DNA of 64,000 nucleotides from positions 238,780 to 302,779 of the forward strand of contig NZ_MBQD01000022.1 of the NCBI RefSeq assembly GCF_001693815.1. Direction: 5' to 3'. Below, one piece after another: positions 51,717-60,789 of the stretch (position 1 is the stretch's first letter; each line of letters begins with the position of its first letter). The position numbers and the translations under genes are program-made. A model generated the notes under the pieces. It was given only the letters and a program-made list of their open reading frames with translations. It made no database searches and was not told where the DNA came from. The stretch is from Tessaracoccus lapidicaptus (GTDB lineage Bacteria > Actinomycetota > Actinomycetes > Propionibacteriales > Propionibacteriaceae).

Positions 51717-54022
51717 GCCGGCACCACCGTCGACGGCGTCACCAGCACGCGACCCTCGCCGACCACCCGGCGCTCGCCCGTCATCTCGACGGAGAGCGCG
51801 GGCAGGCGGTCCTCGGAGGACCGGCCGGCCGACAGCTGGATCTCGCCGGGCTCGACGACGCGGGCCATGTCGACGCCGGTGAAGGACAGCCGGTCCGCGT
51901 GGACCTCGAACGTCACGCGCGCGGATTCGCCCGCCGACAGGTCGACCTTGCGGTAGCCGATCAGCTGCTTGAGGGGGCGGACCACCTCGGCCCAGGGGTC
52001 GCTCGAGTAGAGCTGCACCACCTCGGCGCCGTCGCGATCACCGGTGTTGGTGACCGTCACGGAGTACTCGACGACGCCGTCGACCGGCATCGTCGGCGCC
52101 GAGACCGCGGCGTCGCTCAGCTCGAACGTGGCGTACCCGATGCCGTGGCCGAACGGGAACAGCGGCGTCGGATCGAGGTTCGAGATGCCGTTGGAGAACC
52201 AGCCCAGCGGGGGAGCCAGGTAGGTGCCCGGCTGCCCGCCGTGGTGCGACGGGATCGCGATCGGGAGGCGACCCGACGGGTTGAGCGTGCCGGTCAGCAC
52301 GCCGGCCAGCACATCGGCCGCCTCGACGCCGGGCATGAACGCTTGGACGATCGCGGCGCAGCGGTCGGCGTATTCGCCGAGGGCGTACGGCCGGCCGGTG
52401 ACGAGCAGCAGGATCGTGGGCGTGCCCGTGGCCAGGACGGCGTCGAGGAGTTCGCCCTGCCGGCCGGGGAGCTTGAGGTCAACGACGTCGCAGCCCTCGC
52501 CGGAGGTTCCCTCGCCGAACATGCCGGCGATGTCACCCAGCGTGACGACGGCGACCTCGGCCGCGGCGGCGGCCGCGACGGCGGCGGCAAGGTCCTCGTC
52601 GGTGCCGGAGGTGAAGCCGGTCCCGGTGGCGAACGTGACGTCGTCGCCGAGGGCTGCCCGCAGCGCGTCGTCGAGTCTGCGGATGTCCAGGCCCGTCTCG
52701 GTCCCACTCTTGGCGAGGACGTGGTTGGGGAAGGAGTAGCAGCCCATGAACGCGCGCACGTCGTCCCACGTCGGGCCGACGACGGCGACCTTGCGGCCTT
52801 CGGCGAGCGGCAGGACACCGTCGTTGGCCAGCAGCGTCACCGACTCCTCGGCCACGCGGCGGGCGATGTCGCGGTTGCGGGGGGAGTCGAGGTCGGCGGC
52901 GGGGTCGGCCGGCGGCTGCCAGCCGTCGTCGAGGAGCCCGAGCTGCAGCTTCTGCCGGAGCACGCGCCGCGCGGCGCGGCGGACCTCGTCCTCCGAGAGG
53001 AGCCCGCGCCCGATCGCCTCCTCGATGGCCCAGTAGGCGCCGGTCGAGGGCAGTTCGATGTCCAGCCCGGCGCGCAGTGCCAGGGCGGCGGCCGTGGCGT
53101 CGTCGGGGGCGACGCGGTGCATGCGGGTGAGGAACGCGATGCTCCAGTAGTCGGACACGACGGTGCCCTCGAACCCCCACCGGTCCCGCAGCACCGTGGT
53201 GAGCAGCTCGTGGGAGGCGGCGGCGGGCTGTCCGTCGATGTCGCAGTAGGAGTTCATGATCGAGCCGGCGCCGCCGACGCGGACCGCCATCTCGAACGGC
53301 GGCAGCATAACGTCCTCGAGCTCGCGGCGACCCATCGACACCGGCGCGTGGTTGCGGCCGGAGCGGCTGGCGGGGTAACCGACGAAGTGCTTCGGGGTCG
53401 CAACGACGCCCGCCGACTGCAGGCCGCGCACGTAGGCGGTGCCGAGCGTGCCGACGAGGTACGGGTCCTCGCCGCAGGTCTCCTCGACCCGGCCCCAGCG
53501 GTAGTCCCGCACGACGTCGAGCAGCGGCGACAGGCCCTGCTGCACGCCGACGGAGGCGAGGTCGGCGCCGATGGCGGCGGCCATCTCCTCGATCAGCTCG
53601 GGCCGCCAGGTGGCGCCCCAGGCGATCGACGCCGGGTAGACGGTGGCGCCCAGGGCGGTGAAGCCGGTGAGGCACTCCTCGTGCGCGATCGCCGGGATCC
53701 GGTGGGGGTTCGCGGCCCGCACGTCGTCCTGGAAGCTGGTGAGCTTCGCCACGCCGTCGGGGACAGTGAGGGGGTCGGTGCCGAACACGCGGGTGAGGTG
53801 GCCGAGTCCGCCGTCGATCGCCTCCGTCCAGGGCTTGAGCTCCTGGGAGAACTCGCTCTCCATGGGGGCGACGTCGTGGTGGTCGGGGTCGGGGGCGGGC
53901 GCCTCGGTCTGGCCGGGGTGCCAGTAGGAGCCGAGCTGGTGGACGAGGTCGGTCAGGGTGAGCTCGTCCATGAGGGCGTCGAGGCGCTCGTCGATGGGCA
54001 GGGTGGAATCGGTCCAGGTCAT
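51713..54022 (-). CDS. GH3 beta-xylosidase/beta-glucosidase
   Basis: Three-domain GH3 enzyme of 769 residues. An N-terminal barrel has the nucleophile Asp in GTVVSDYWSIAFLTRMH. An alpha/beta domain and a C-terminal fibronectin-III-like domain (VTVTNTGDRDGAEVVQLY, LIGYRKVDLSAGES) follow. The SDYW-type nucleophile region and the GH10 neighbour favour beta-xylosidase over beta-glucosidase. There is no signal peptide. The ATG at 54022 is chosen because upstream codons do not fit the family. It follows the permease by 29 bp. Confidence 0.9.
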   Translation of the reverse strand: MTWTDSTLPIDERLDALMDELTLTDLVHQLGSYWHPGQTEAPAPDPDHHDVAPMESEFSQELKPWTEAIDGGLGHLTRVFGTDPLTVPDGVAKLTSFQDDVRAANPHRIPAIAHEECLTGFTALGATVYPASIAWGATWRPELIEEMAAAIGADLASVGVQQGLSPLLDVVRDYRWGRVEETCGEDPYLVGTLGTAYVRGLQSAGVVATPKHFVGYPASRSGRNHAPVSMGRRELEDVMLPPFEMAVRVGGAGSIMNSYCDIDGQPAAASHELLTTVLRDRWGFEGTVVSDYWSIAFLTRMHRVAPDDATAAALALRAGLDIELPSTGAYWAIEEAIGRGLLSEDEVRRAARRVLRQKLQLGLLDDGWQPPADPAADLDSPRNRDIARRVAEESVTLLANDGVLPLAEGRKVAVVGPTWDDVRAFMGCYSFPNHVLAKSGTETGLDIRRLDDALRAALGDDVTFATGTGFTSGTDEDLAAAVAAAAAAEVAVVTLGDIAGMFGEGTSGEGCDVVDLKLPGRQGELLDAVLATGTPTILLLVTGRPYALGEYADRCAAIVQAFMPGVEAADVLAGVLTGTLNPSGRLPIAIPSHHGGQPGTYLAPPLGWFSNGISNLDPTPLFPFGHGIGYATFELSDAAVSAPTMPVDGVVEYSVTVTNTGDRDGAEVVQLYSSDPWAEVVRPLKQLIGYRKVDLSAGESARVTFEVHADRLSFTGVDMARVVEPGEIQLSAGRSSEDRLPALSVEMTGERRVVGEGRVLVTPSTVVPA

Positions 54023-54051
54023 GGGAGGTTCTTTTCCGCGCGGATGTGGGC

Positions 54052-54915
54052 TCAGCCCTTGACCGCGCCTTGGAGACCGCCGACGATGCGGCGCTGCATG
54101 GTGAGGAAGAAGACCATCGCGGGGATCATGCTGAGCGTGGTGAACGCGAAGACGCCCGCGGTGTCGGAGGAGTGCTCGGTGGAGAAGTCGGCCACGCCCA
54201 GCGGCAGGGTGCGCATGTCGCCCTGGAGCAGCAGCAGCGGCAGCAGGTAGGCGTTCCACGAGCCGACGAACGCGAGGACGCCGACGGTGATGAGGCCGGG
54301 TGCCGACAGCGGCACCATGATGCGGGTGAACACGCTCATGCGGCTGGCGCCGTCGATCATGGCGGCCTCCTCCAGTTCGCCGGGGATGGCTTGGAGGAAC
54401 GGGCGCAGGATGACGATCGTGGTCGGCAGGGCGAACGCGGCCTGGGGGAGCGCGACGCCCCACCAGGTGTTGCTCATCCCGAGGTCCTTGCTGATGATGA
54501 TGAACAGCGGGATCACCGCGACTGTGGCGGGGAACAGCAGCCCGAGGACGAAGATCATGTAGATCTTCTCGCGGCCGGGGAACTGGTAGCGCGACAGCGG
54601 GTAGGCCGCCATGAGGCCGAACACCACGACGACGGCGGTCGTCAGGAGCGCGATGATCATGGAGTTGAGGCCGTAGCGCCAGAAGTTCGGGTTGGTGAGG
54701 ACTCCGGCGTAGTTGCTCCAGACCCAGGGGTCGGGCATCCCGGCCGGGGACTCGGCGAGCTGGGCGTTGCTGCGGAAGCCGCCGAGGATCGAGTACAGCA
54801 CCGGGCCCAGCGAGAACGCCGCGACGACGAGCGCGATGAAGTAGACGACGGGGTTGGTGGTGCCCAGGCGACGGCGGCGCGTCGCGGCCGGTGCGGCGGC
54901 GGTGGCGGAGGTCAT
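54052..54915 (-). CDS. Xylo-oligosaccharide ABC permease (MalG type)
   Basis: CUT1 permease of 287 residues with six membrane segments. The ATPase-contact loop is EEAAMIDGASRMSVFTRIMV. The ATG at 54915 overlaps the stop of the MalF-type gene. It is part of the operon with a binding lipoprotein and intracellular GH3/GH10 enzymes, so the substrate is inferred to be xylo-oligosaccharides. Confidence 0.9.
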   Translation of the reverse strand: MTSATAAAPAATRRRRLGTTNPVVYFIALVVAAFSLGPVLYSILGGFRSNAQLAESPAGMPDPWVWSNYAGVLTNPNFWRYGLNSMIIALLTTAVVVVFGLMAAYPLSRYQFPGREKIYMIFVLGLLFPATVAVIPLFIIISKDLGMSNTWWGVALPQAAFALPTTIVILRPFLQAIPGELEEAAMIDGASRMSVFTRIMVPLSAPGLITVGVLAFVGSWNAYLLPLLLLQGDMRTLPLGVADFSTEHSSDTAGVFAFTTLSMIPAMVFFLTMQRRIVGGLQGAVKG

Positions 54916-55919
54916 CGGCGGACCTTTCGCTTGTCGGAGTCGGCGGTGTCGCGGCTGAGGATGAAGCGCTGGTACAGCAGCGCCATCGTGAGCGCCACGA
55001 CGAAGAGGACCACCGAGGCGGCGCCGGCGATGCCGTAGTTGCTGCGCTTGGTGCCCTCGTTGATGAGGAACGTGGCCATGGTCGTGGTGGCGTTGGCGGG
55101 GCCGCCGCCGGTGAGGATCCACACCATGTCGAAGAGTTGGAGGGCGCCGACCATGGACAGGAAGGCCCAGGTCCGCAGGGTGGGGCCGAGCAGCGGGATG
55201 GTGATGTAGCGCTGGGTCTGCCACCAGGAGGCGCCGTCGATCTGGGCGGCCTCGTCCAGCTCCTGCGGGACGCCCTGCAGGCCGGCGAGGAACAGGATGA
55301 TCGCGAAGCCCAGGTACTTCCAGGTGAGCACGACCATGACGGTCCACAGGGCCAGGTCCGGCGTTCCGAGGAAGCCCTGGGCGGGCCCCTGGATGCCGAG
55401 GCCGGCGAGGATGGAGTCGATGACGCCGTAACGGGGCTGGAGCAGCTGGAACCAGACGACGCCGGCGATGACCTCGGCGAGGATGTAGGGGATGAAGACG
55501 ATGGTGCGCAGCAGCCCCTGGAACTTCATCTTGCGGTTCAGCAGCAGCGCGACCGCGATGCCCAGCGGCAGCTGAATGGCCACCGAGGCGACGACGATGA
55601 ACAGGTTGTGGCCAAGCGCGCCGAGGAAGACGTCGTTGGTGAGGACCGAGATGTAGTTGCGGAGACCGACGAAGTCGGTCAGCGGGCCGAAGCCCTTCCA
55701 GCGGTACACCGAGAACTGGACGGCGCGCAGCATGGGCCACACGACGAACATGAAGAACAGGACGAGGGCGGGGAGGACGAAGACGGCGATCTCCAGCCCC
55801 ATCCTCCAGTTGACGGACCGCGTGGAGCGCGGTGAGGGCGAGCGCTTGGCGCGCCCGCCCTCACCTGCTGTGGTGACCGCGGCCGCCGCCCGCTTGCGCG
55901 TGGTGGTGGCGTCGGTCAT
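54912..55919 (-). CDS. Xylo-oligosaccharide ABC permease (MalF type)
   Basis: CUT1 permease of 335 residues. A basic N-terminal tail, six to seven membrane segments and the loop DEAAQIDGASWWQTQRYITI are visible. It lies 3 bp after the binding-protein gene and overlaps the MalG-type gene by 4 bp. Confidence 0.9.
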   Translation of the reverse strand: MTDATTTRKRAAAAVTTAGEGGRAKRSPSPRSTRSVNWRMGLEIAVFVLPALVLFFMFVVWPMLRAVQFSVYRWKGFGPLTDFVGLRNYISVLTNDVFLGALGHNLFIVVASVAIQLPLGIAVALLLNRKMKFQGLLRTIVFIPYILAEVIAGVVWFQLLQPRYGVIDSILAGLGIQGPAQGFLGTPDLALWTVMVVLTWKYLGFAIILFLAGLQGVPQELDEAAQIDGASWWQTQRYITIPLLGPTLRTWAFLSMVGALQLFDMVWILTGGGPANATTTMATFLINEGTKRSNYGIAGAASVVLFVVALTMALLYQRFILSRDTADSDKRKVRR

Positions 55920-55922
55920 GGG

Positions 55923-57233
55923 TTACTTCTCCGCGTCCGCGGCCGACTGGGTGGCGTCGACGATCTCCTGGGCGGTGGCCTGACCGGCGAAAGCGAGTGC
56001 GATCTCGTCGTTCATGGCGCCACCGACGGAGGTGCCGAAGGCGGTGTCGAAGTACAGCTGGACGTAGCCGGCCGCATCGCGGACCTCGAGGAGCTTGGCG
56101 AGAGCCGGGTCGGCCACGTACTGCGACGCGGTCGGGTTGGTCGGCAGGCCCATGTCGAGTTCGGCGAAGCCCTTCTGGATCTCGTCGGACAGCAGGTACT
56201 CGACGAAGTCGACGGCCTGGTCGGGGGCGTCGGCCGGGACGGCCCACGCGTCGCCGCCACCGAGCGCGGCGCTCTGGTCACCCTCGCCGCCCTCGACCTC
56301 CGGGAAGGCGAACCAGCCGGTCGCCTCGCCGAGGCCCTGCTCGTCTTCGGTCAGGCCCTGCATGACGCCGGGCTCCCAGTGGCCGGCCAGCTCCATGGCG
56401 ACCTTGCGGGTGGCCAGGAGGCCGGAGGCGCTGGTCGGGCCGGACTGCGCCGGGGTGGTCAGGAAGCCGGGGTTGAACGGCTCCTTGCCCACGAGCTCGG
56501 CCAGGTCCTCGCCGGCCCGCACGAAGCACTGGTCGGTGAAGTCCAGGCTCGTCACGGCATCGGAGAGCACCTCCTCCGAGCACTCGCGCAGCGCGAAGTA
56601 GTACCAGTAGTGCGCGGCGGGCCACTTGTCGCCGGCGCCGACGGAGATCGGGTCGATGCCCGCGGCCTTCAGCTTGTCGATGGCGGCGTAGAGGTCCTCC
56701 ATGGTGGTGGGCGCCTCGGTGATGCCGGCCTGCTCGAAGAGCTCGGTGTTGTACCAGAAGCCGACGACGCCCATCGAGAAGGGCAGGCCGTAGGTCTTGC
56801 CGTCGACGGTCCAGCCGTTGACGGAGCCGCCGAGCTTCTCGACGGTCTCGCCGGCGGCTTCGCTGAGGTCCTTCACCAGGCCGGCCTCAACCTTGTCGGC
56901 CAGCTCGCCGCCGCCACGCTCCATGTAGATGTCCGGAACGTCGCCGCTCTGCCAGGCGGCCTCGAGCTTGGTGACCATGTCTTCGTGCTGCATGGCCTGC
57001 ACGTCGATGGTGACGCCGGGGTTCGCGGCCTCGAAGTCGGCAGCGACCTTGTCGTAGTAGTCCTTGCCTTCACCGGTGTTGGAGTTGTGCCACCACGTGA
57101 GGGTGACGTCGCCGCCGCCGGAGGCCGGGGCCGACGCGCCGTCGGTGGCCTCTTCCGTCGTTCCGCCGCAGGCGGACAGGGCGAGCGCTGCGCCGGCGAC
57201 GAGCGCGGTGAGCTTGGGCAGTGCACGGGTCAT
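55923..57233 (-). CDS. Sugar-binding lipoprotein of the xylo-oligosaccharide importer
   Basis: Extracellular solute-binding lipoprotein, 436 residues. The signal peptide ends in the lipobox ALALSAC. The mature domain has LTWWHNSNTGEGKDYYDKVA and IYMERGGGELADKV, typical of the CUT1 binding proteins. GGAGG lies seven bases before the ATG at 57233. It is the first gene of the operon SBP-permease-permease-GH3-GH10 and is controlled by the divergent LacI-type gene. Confidence 0.92.
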   Translation of the reverse strand: MTRALPKLTALVAGAALALSACGGTTEEATDGASAPASGGGDVTLTWWHNSNTGEGKDYYDKVAADFEAANPGVTIDVQAMQHEDMVTKLEAAWQSGDVPDIYMERGGGELADKVEAGLVKDLSEAAGETVEKLGGSVNGWTVDGKTYGLPFSMGVVGFWYNTELFEQAGITEAPTTMEDLYAAIDKLKAAGIDPISVGAGDKWPAAHYWYYFALRECSEEVLSDAVTSLDFTDQCFVRAGEDLAELVGKEPFNPGFLTTPAQSGPTSASGLLATRKVAMELAGHWEPGVMQGLTEDEQGLGEATGWFAFPEVEGGEGDQSAALGGGDAWAVPADAPDQAVDFVEYLLSDEIQKGFAELDMGLPTNPTASQYVADPALAKLLEVRDAAGYVQLYFDTAFGTSVGGAMNDEIALAFAGQATAQEIVDATQSAADAEK

Positions 57234-57255
57234 CGTTGATCCTCCGAATCTTGTT

Positions 57256-57271
57256 CACGAAACTTTTCGTG
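57256..57271. promoter_or_regulatory. LacI-type operator O1
   Basis: CACGAAACTTTTCGTG is a perfect palindrome (7-2-7) downstream of the importer -10. It shares the 12-bp core CGAAACTTTTCG with the site at 57362-57375, 105 bp away centre to centre. Confidence 0.8.
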
Positions 57272-57292
57272 AAACTCTGACTGACGATGTCG

Positions 57293-57322
57293 AGCATAAG
57301 CGTAACCACAATTAGTCTGCAA
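57293..57322 (-). promoter_or_regulatory. Promoter of the xylo-oligosaccharide operon
   Basis: Minus strand -35 TTGCAG (57317-57322) and -10 TATGCT (57293-57298) with an 18-bp spacer. The start of transcription would fall near 57286, placing operator O1 just inside the transcribed leader. Confidence 0.6.
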
Positions 57323-57361
57323 GAGCAACCAAATAGTGGTTATCGGTTCGTTAAGAAGTGG

Positions 57362-57375
57362 GCGAAACTTTTCGC
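57362..57375. promoter_or_regulatory. LacI-type operator O2
   Basis: GCGAAACTTTTCGC is a perfect palindrome just before the regulator gene. It overlaps its presumed promoter (a -10-like TAGGCT at 57379-57384), which implies autorepression. Confidence 0.8.
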
Positions 57376-57391
57376 TGCTAGGCTGTGGCGC

Positions 57392-58480
57392 GTGAGAACG
57401 GGCAAGGCGGTGCGGCTGCAGGACGTTGCGCGACACGCGGGTGTGTCTAACGCGACGGCCTCCAAGGCCCTCAACGACCGGGGCGGGGTGTCGGCCGAGA
57501 CACGGCGTCGCGTGCTCGCTGCCGTGGACGAGCTGGGGTACGAGCCGGTGTCGGTGGAGTCGACGCCGTACCCGCAGATCGCCCTCGTTGCCGACGACCT
57601 CTCGACCAGCTACACCCTCGAGATCCTCAAGGGAGCGATCACCACGTCGATGTCGCACGGGGTGGCGCTCAGCACCTTCTACGTGCCGGAATCCGCGCCG
57701 GCGACCCCCACCCCCGTGCCGCTGGGCGACGACTGGCTCCAGCTCATCAAGGCCAAGGGCTTCCTCGGCGTCATCGTCCTGACGGCGCGCCTCTCAGAGC
57801 ATCAACTCGCCAAGGTGCGCGAGCTCGGGCTGCCCCTCGTGGCGATCGATCCGGCGAACGCGCTCCCGCCGTCGGTCATGAGCATCGGGGCCACCAACTG
57901 GAACGGCGGCGTCGAGGCCACGCAGCACCTCATCGAGCTGGGGCACCGCCGGATCGGGTTCATCCAGGGGCCGTCCGAGTCGGTCCCCGCCTCCGAGCGT
58001 CTCCACGGGTACGTGTCAGCGCTGCACATGAACGCGGTCCCCATGGACTCCACGCTCGTCGTCCCGGGCGGCTACACGCACGAGGAGGGTTTCGAGGCGG
58101 CCCAGCGCCTCCTGGCCCTCCCCGAGGGTCAGCGCCCGACCGCGATCTTCGCGCCGTGTGATCCCGCGGCCATGGGAGTCTGCGAGGCCGCCCGCCAGCG
58201 GGGCATCGCGGTCCCGGAGGAGCTGAGCGTCGTGGGCTTCGACGACACCTTCCTCGCCGGGCTGGCCGTCCCGGGGCTGACGACGGTGCACCAGCCCCTG
58301 CAGCGCATGGGCGCGGCCGCTGTGCGGCGCCTGCTGGACATCCGGTCGGGTCGCGCCGTCGAGACCGGGCACGTCCGCCTCGCCACCCGGCTCGTGATCC
58401 GGGCGTCTACCGCCCCGGCGGCGGAGCCAGGACTAGGCTCGAAGGGAGCCCGGCCAGCGGGCCGCGCGACGACCCGATGA
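57392..58480 (+). CDS. LacI-family repressor of the xylo-oligosaccharide locus
   Basis: LacI/GalR regulator of 362 residues. The N-terminal helix-turn-helix is VRLQDVARHAGVSNATASKAL. The periplasmic-binding-like domain includes LGHRRIGFIQGPSES and ends LTTVHQPLQRMGAAAVRRLL. The GTG at 57392 is chosen because it gives the standard short leader before the DNA-binding helix. It lies eight bases after a -10-like element, so the transcript may be leaderless. The earlier in-frame start lies in the operator region. Confidence 0.88.
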   Translation: MRTGKAVRLQDVARHAGVSNATASKALNDRGGVSAETRRRVLAAVDELGYEPVSVESTPYPQIALVADDLSTSYTLEILKGAITTSMSHGVALSTFYVPESAPATPTPVPLGDDWLQLIKAKGFLGVIVLTARLSEHQLAKVRELGLPLVAIDPANALPPSVMSIGATNWNGGVEATQHLIELGHRRIGFIQGPSESVPASERLHGYVSALHMNAVPMDSTLVVPGGYTHEEGFEAAQRLLALPEGQRPTAIFAPCDPAAMGVCEAARQRGIAVPEELSVVGFDDTFLAGLAVPGLTTVHQPLQRMGAAAVRRLLDIRSGRAVETGHVRLATRLVIRASTAPAAEPGLGSKGARPAGRATTR

Positions 58481-58491
58481 AGGAAGCGACG

Positions 58492-59427
58492 ATGAAGACG
58501 TTCAACCTCGGCCCCACCGATCTTTCCGTGCCAGCGGTGGTCACCGGCGTGATGCGCATCCAGGACAAGACCGACGACGAGGTGCGCGCCCTGTACGACG
58601 CCTCGCGTGAGGCGGGGGTCGACTTCTTCGACCACGCCGACATCTACGGCGACGGTGCGTACCACGGCTGCGAGACGCGCTTCGCCGAGGCGCTTCGGCT
58701 CTCCCGGGCGGAGCGCGAGGAGATCACGCTCCAGACCAAGGCCGGCATCGTCAAGGACGGACCGTACTTCGATTTCTCCTATGAACACCTGGTGGCTCAG
58801 GTCGACGGATCGCTGCGCGCACTGGACACCGACTACATCGACGTCCTGCTGCTGCACCGCCCCGACGCGCTGGTGGAGCCCGAGGAGGTCGCACGGGCGT
58901 TCGACGAGCTGTCGGCCGCCGGAAAGGTGCGGCACTTCGGCGTCTCGAACCACACGCCCGGCCAGATCGACCTGCTCAAGCGCTACGTGACGCAGCCCAT
59001 CGTCGCGAACCAGCTCCAGCTGTCGATCACGCACGCGCCGATCGTGGCGCAGGGCGTCGCGGCCAACATGGCAGGTCTCGACCAGTCCATCTCGCGCGAC
59101 CTCGGCATCGTCGACTACTGCCGCCTCAACGACATCACCGTCCAGGCCTGGTCGCCGTTCCAAGCGGGGTTCTTCACCGGGGTCTTCCTCGGCAACCCGG
59201 ACTACCCCGAACTCAACGCGGTCATCGACCGGCTGGCGGCGAAGTACGACGTCCGGCCCGAGGGGATCGCCACTGCGTGGATCACCCGCCACCCGGCCAA
59301 CATGCAGGTGGTGCTGGGGACGACGACGCCGGAGCGCGTGACCTGGTCCGCGGCAGGCGCGGACGTCGCGCTGACCCGGCCGGAGTGGTACGAGCTGTAC
59401 CGCGCCGCGGGGTACGTCGTTCCCTGA
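58492..59427 (+). CDS. Aldo/keto reductase (YdhF-like)
   Basis: NADPH-dependent oxidoreductase with a TIM-barrel fold, 311 residues. The catalytic residues are Asp and Tyr in FFDHADIYGDGAYHG, Lys in LQTKAGI and His in VLLLHRPDAL. The cofactor part has NMQVVLGTTTPERV. It is closest to the YdhF/YqhE-type group with broad substrate range. The ATG at 58492 has GAAGGAAG upstream; the ATG 15 bases earlier overlaps the regulator stop. It may be co-transcribed with the LacI gene. Confidence 0.87.
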   Translation: MKTFNLGPTDLSVPAVVTGVMRIQDKTDDEVRALYDASREAGVDFFDHADIYGDGAYHGCETRFAEALRLSRAEREEITLQTKAGIVKDGPYFDFSYEHLVAQVDGSLRALDTDYIDVLLLHRPDALVEPEEVARAFDELSAAGKVRHFGVSNHTPGQIDLLKRYVTQPIVANQLQLSITHAPIVAQGVAANMAGLDQSISRDLGIVDYCRLNDITVQAWSPFQAGFFTGVFLGNPDYPELNAVIDRLAAKYDVRPEGIATAWITRHPANMQVVLGTTTPERVTWSAAGADVALTRPEWYELYRAAGYVVP

Positions 59428-59447
59428 TCGACGTCGAAACGACACGG

Positions 59448-59481
59448 GAAGCGCCCGACCCTCCCGAGGGTCGGGCGCTTC
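59448..59481. terminator. Bidirectional terminator
   Basis: GAAGCGCCCGACCCTC and its exact complement form a 16-bp stem with a very short loop. It lies between the convergent reductase and the small repeat protein. Confidence 0.88.
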
Positions 59482-59506
59482 GCGTGACCGGCGCCGGCTG
59501 TGGCGG

Positions 59507-59908
59507 TCAGCGCGTGTTCGGCGGGATCGGCGGCACGATGCCGATGGGGCCGTCGGTGGGGTCGATGCGCTCGCCGTCGGCGCCCACCGGGTTCCCGTCC
59601 TCGTCCACGCGCCGGCCCTCGTGGTCCACCCGGTTGCCGAACTCGTCACGCCAGTAACCGTCGGCGTCGGGCTCGTGCTCGATGTCCATCCCGGCCATCG
59701 CGTCCGACCCCAGGGGCTCGGGCTCGGGCGGGCTGGCGGGGCTTGCCGGCGAGTCGGGGGAGTCCGGCGACTCGGGGGAGTCGGGGCTGGAGGCGGCTGG
59801 GGCGTAGGGATCCGGCGCGACGGCCGCGGCGCTGGGGTCCGGGCGCGTCGCGGGATCGGCGAACTCGTTAGAGGGAGCGGCGATGAAGTCGTCGTTCGAG
59901 CTGGTCAT
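59507..59908 (-). CDS. Unknown protein with Ser/Pro/Asp-rich linker and heptapeptide repeats
   Basis: I do not recognise a family. The 133 residues begin with a polar N terminus, continue with an Asp-Ser-Pro repeat (SPDSPESPDSPDSPASP), and then have four 7-residue units: DEFGNRV, DHEGRRV, DEDGNPV and GADGERI. There is no signal peptide or membrane segment. The same repeat type ends the neighbouring membrane protein, so the two may work together. Start at the ATG at 59908. Confidence 0.7.
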   Translation of the reverse strand: MTSSNDDFIAAPSNEFADPATRPDPSAAAVAPDPYAPAASSPDSPESPDSPDSPASPASPPEPEPLGSDAMAGMDIEHEPDADGYWRDEFGNRVDHEGRRVDEDGNPVGADGERIDPTDGPIGIVPPIPPNTR

Positions 59909-59926
59909 ATCAATACTCCTTCTCGG

Positions 59927-60619
59927 TCAGCGGTCTTCGGGGACAGGGTTGCCGTAGGGGTCGAGCCGGCGGCCGTGCTCGTCGCGCGGCACGTCGTCGT
60001 CAGCGATGTCGCCGACGCCGCGATGCCCGCGCTGCTCACGATGCCCGTCGGTCTGGGACACGTCGTGATCTGGGCGCGCGGCGTCAGGCGTGCCGTGGTC
60101 GTGGTGAGCGGTGTGGCCCGCCTCGTCGTCGAGGTGGACGTCGTCGCGCCGGTCATGGTCCTGGGGGGCGTGGCGTTCGTGATCTGCGTCGTGTTGGCCG
60201 GAGTCGCGCACGCGCGGGTCGATCTCGTCAGCTTTGCGCAGCTTCTCCTCGCGCTCGCGCTCCAGCTCATCAAGGGCGTGCCGGCTGTGCCTGGCCTCGT
60301 CGTCGCGAAGTTCCGCCTCCTCGGCGGCGAGAGCCGCCCGCTCCTCCGCCTCCGCTGCGGCCTGTCGGAGCTCCTCCGCGCGCTCGGTCTCGGTCAGGGC
60401 GTCCTGGCGCACGGCCTCCGCCCGGGTCGTCAGGTCCTCGGCGCGCTCCTGGCGGGCCGCCAGCAGTCGGTCGTTCTCGTGGGCGCGTTGGCGCAGGTCG
60501 TCGGCCCGCTCGATCCTCGCGCCCTCGCGTCCCCGTGTCGCCGCAACGATCGCGGCGATGATCACCGCGAGCACCACGACGATGATGATCACCCACACCC
60601 ATACTGGCCATTCCGGCAT
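59927..60619 (-). CDS. Membrane-anchored coiled-coil protein with heptapeptide repeat end
   Basis: The function is unknown. The 230 residues have one N-terminal membrane helix (VWVIIIVVVLAVIIAAIVAA). A long Glu/Ala/Arg-rich coiled coil covers about residues 35-140 (EETAEELRQ-like repeats such as ETERAEELRQAAAEAEERAA). A His/Asp-rich segment follows, and the last part is DEHGRRL-DPYGNPV, the same heptad as in the next gene. It lies 18 bp upstream of that gene and is probably in the same operon. Confidence 0.75.
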   Translation of the reverse strand: MPEWPVWVWVIIIVVVLAVIIAAIVAATRGREGARIERADDLRQRAHENDRLLAARQERAEDLTTRAEAVRQDALTETERAEELRQAAAEAEERAALAAEEAELRDDEARHSRHALDELEREREEKLRKADEIDPRVRDSGQHDADHERHAPQDHDRRDDVHLDDEAGHTAHHDHGTPDAARPDHDVSQTDGHREQRGHRGVGDIADDDVPRDEHGRRLDPYGNPVPEDR

Positions 60620-60733
60620 GGTCGTCCTCCTTCACGTGGAACTGATGGTCTATCCACACTAGACACCGGCTGGTGTCGGCATGTGGAGTTCGGGAGATCA
60701 GTGGCCGATCGCCCACAAGGCCGCGGCCGCGAT

Positions 60734-60762
60734 TTGCGGTACCCAGCAGAGGCCGTGCTAAT
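60734..60762 (+). promoter_or_regulatory. Promoter of tRNA-Leu
   Basis: -35 TTGCGG (60734-60739) and -10 GCTAAT (60757-60762) with a 17-bp spacer, about 28 bp before the tRNA. Confidence 0.55.
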
Positions 60763-60789
60763 CTTTGGCGTCGGGTCGCAAGGCCCGTT

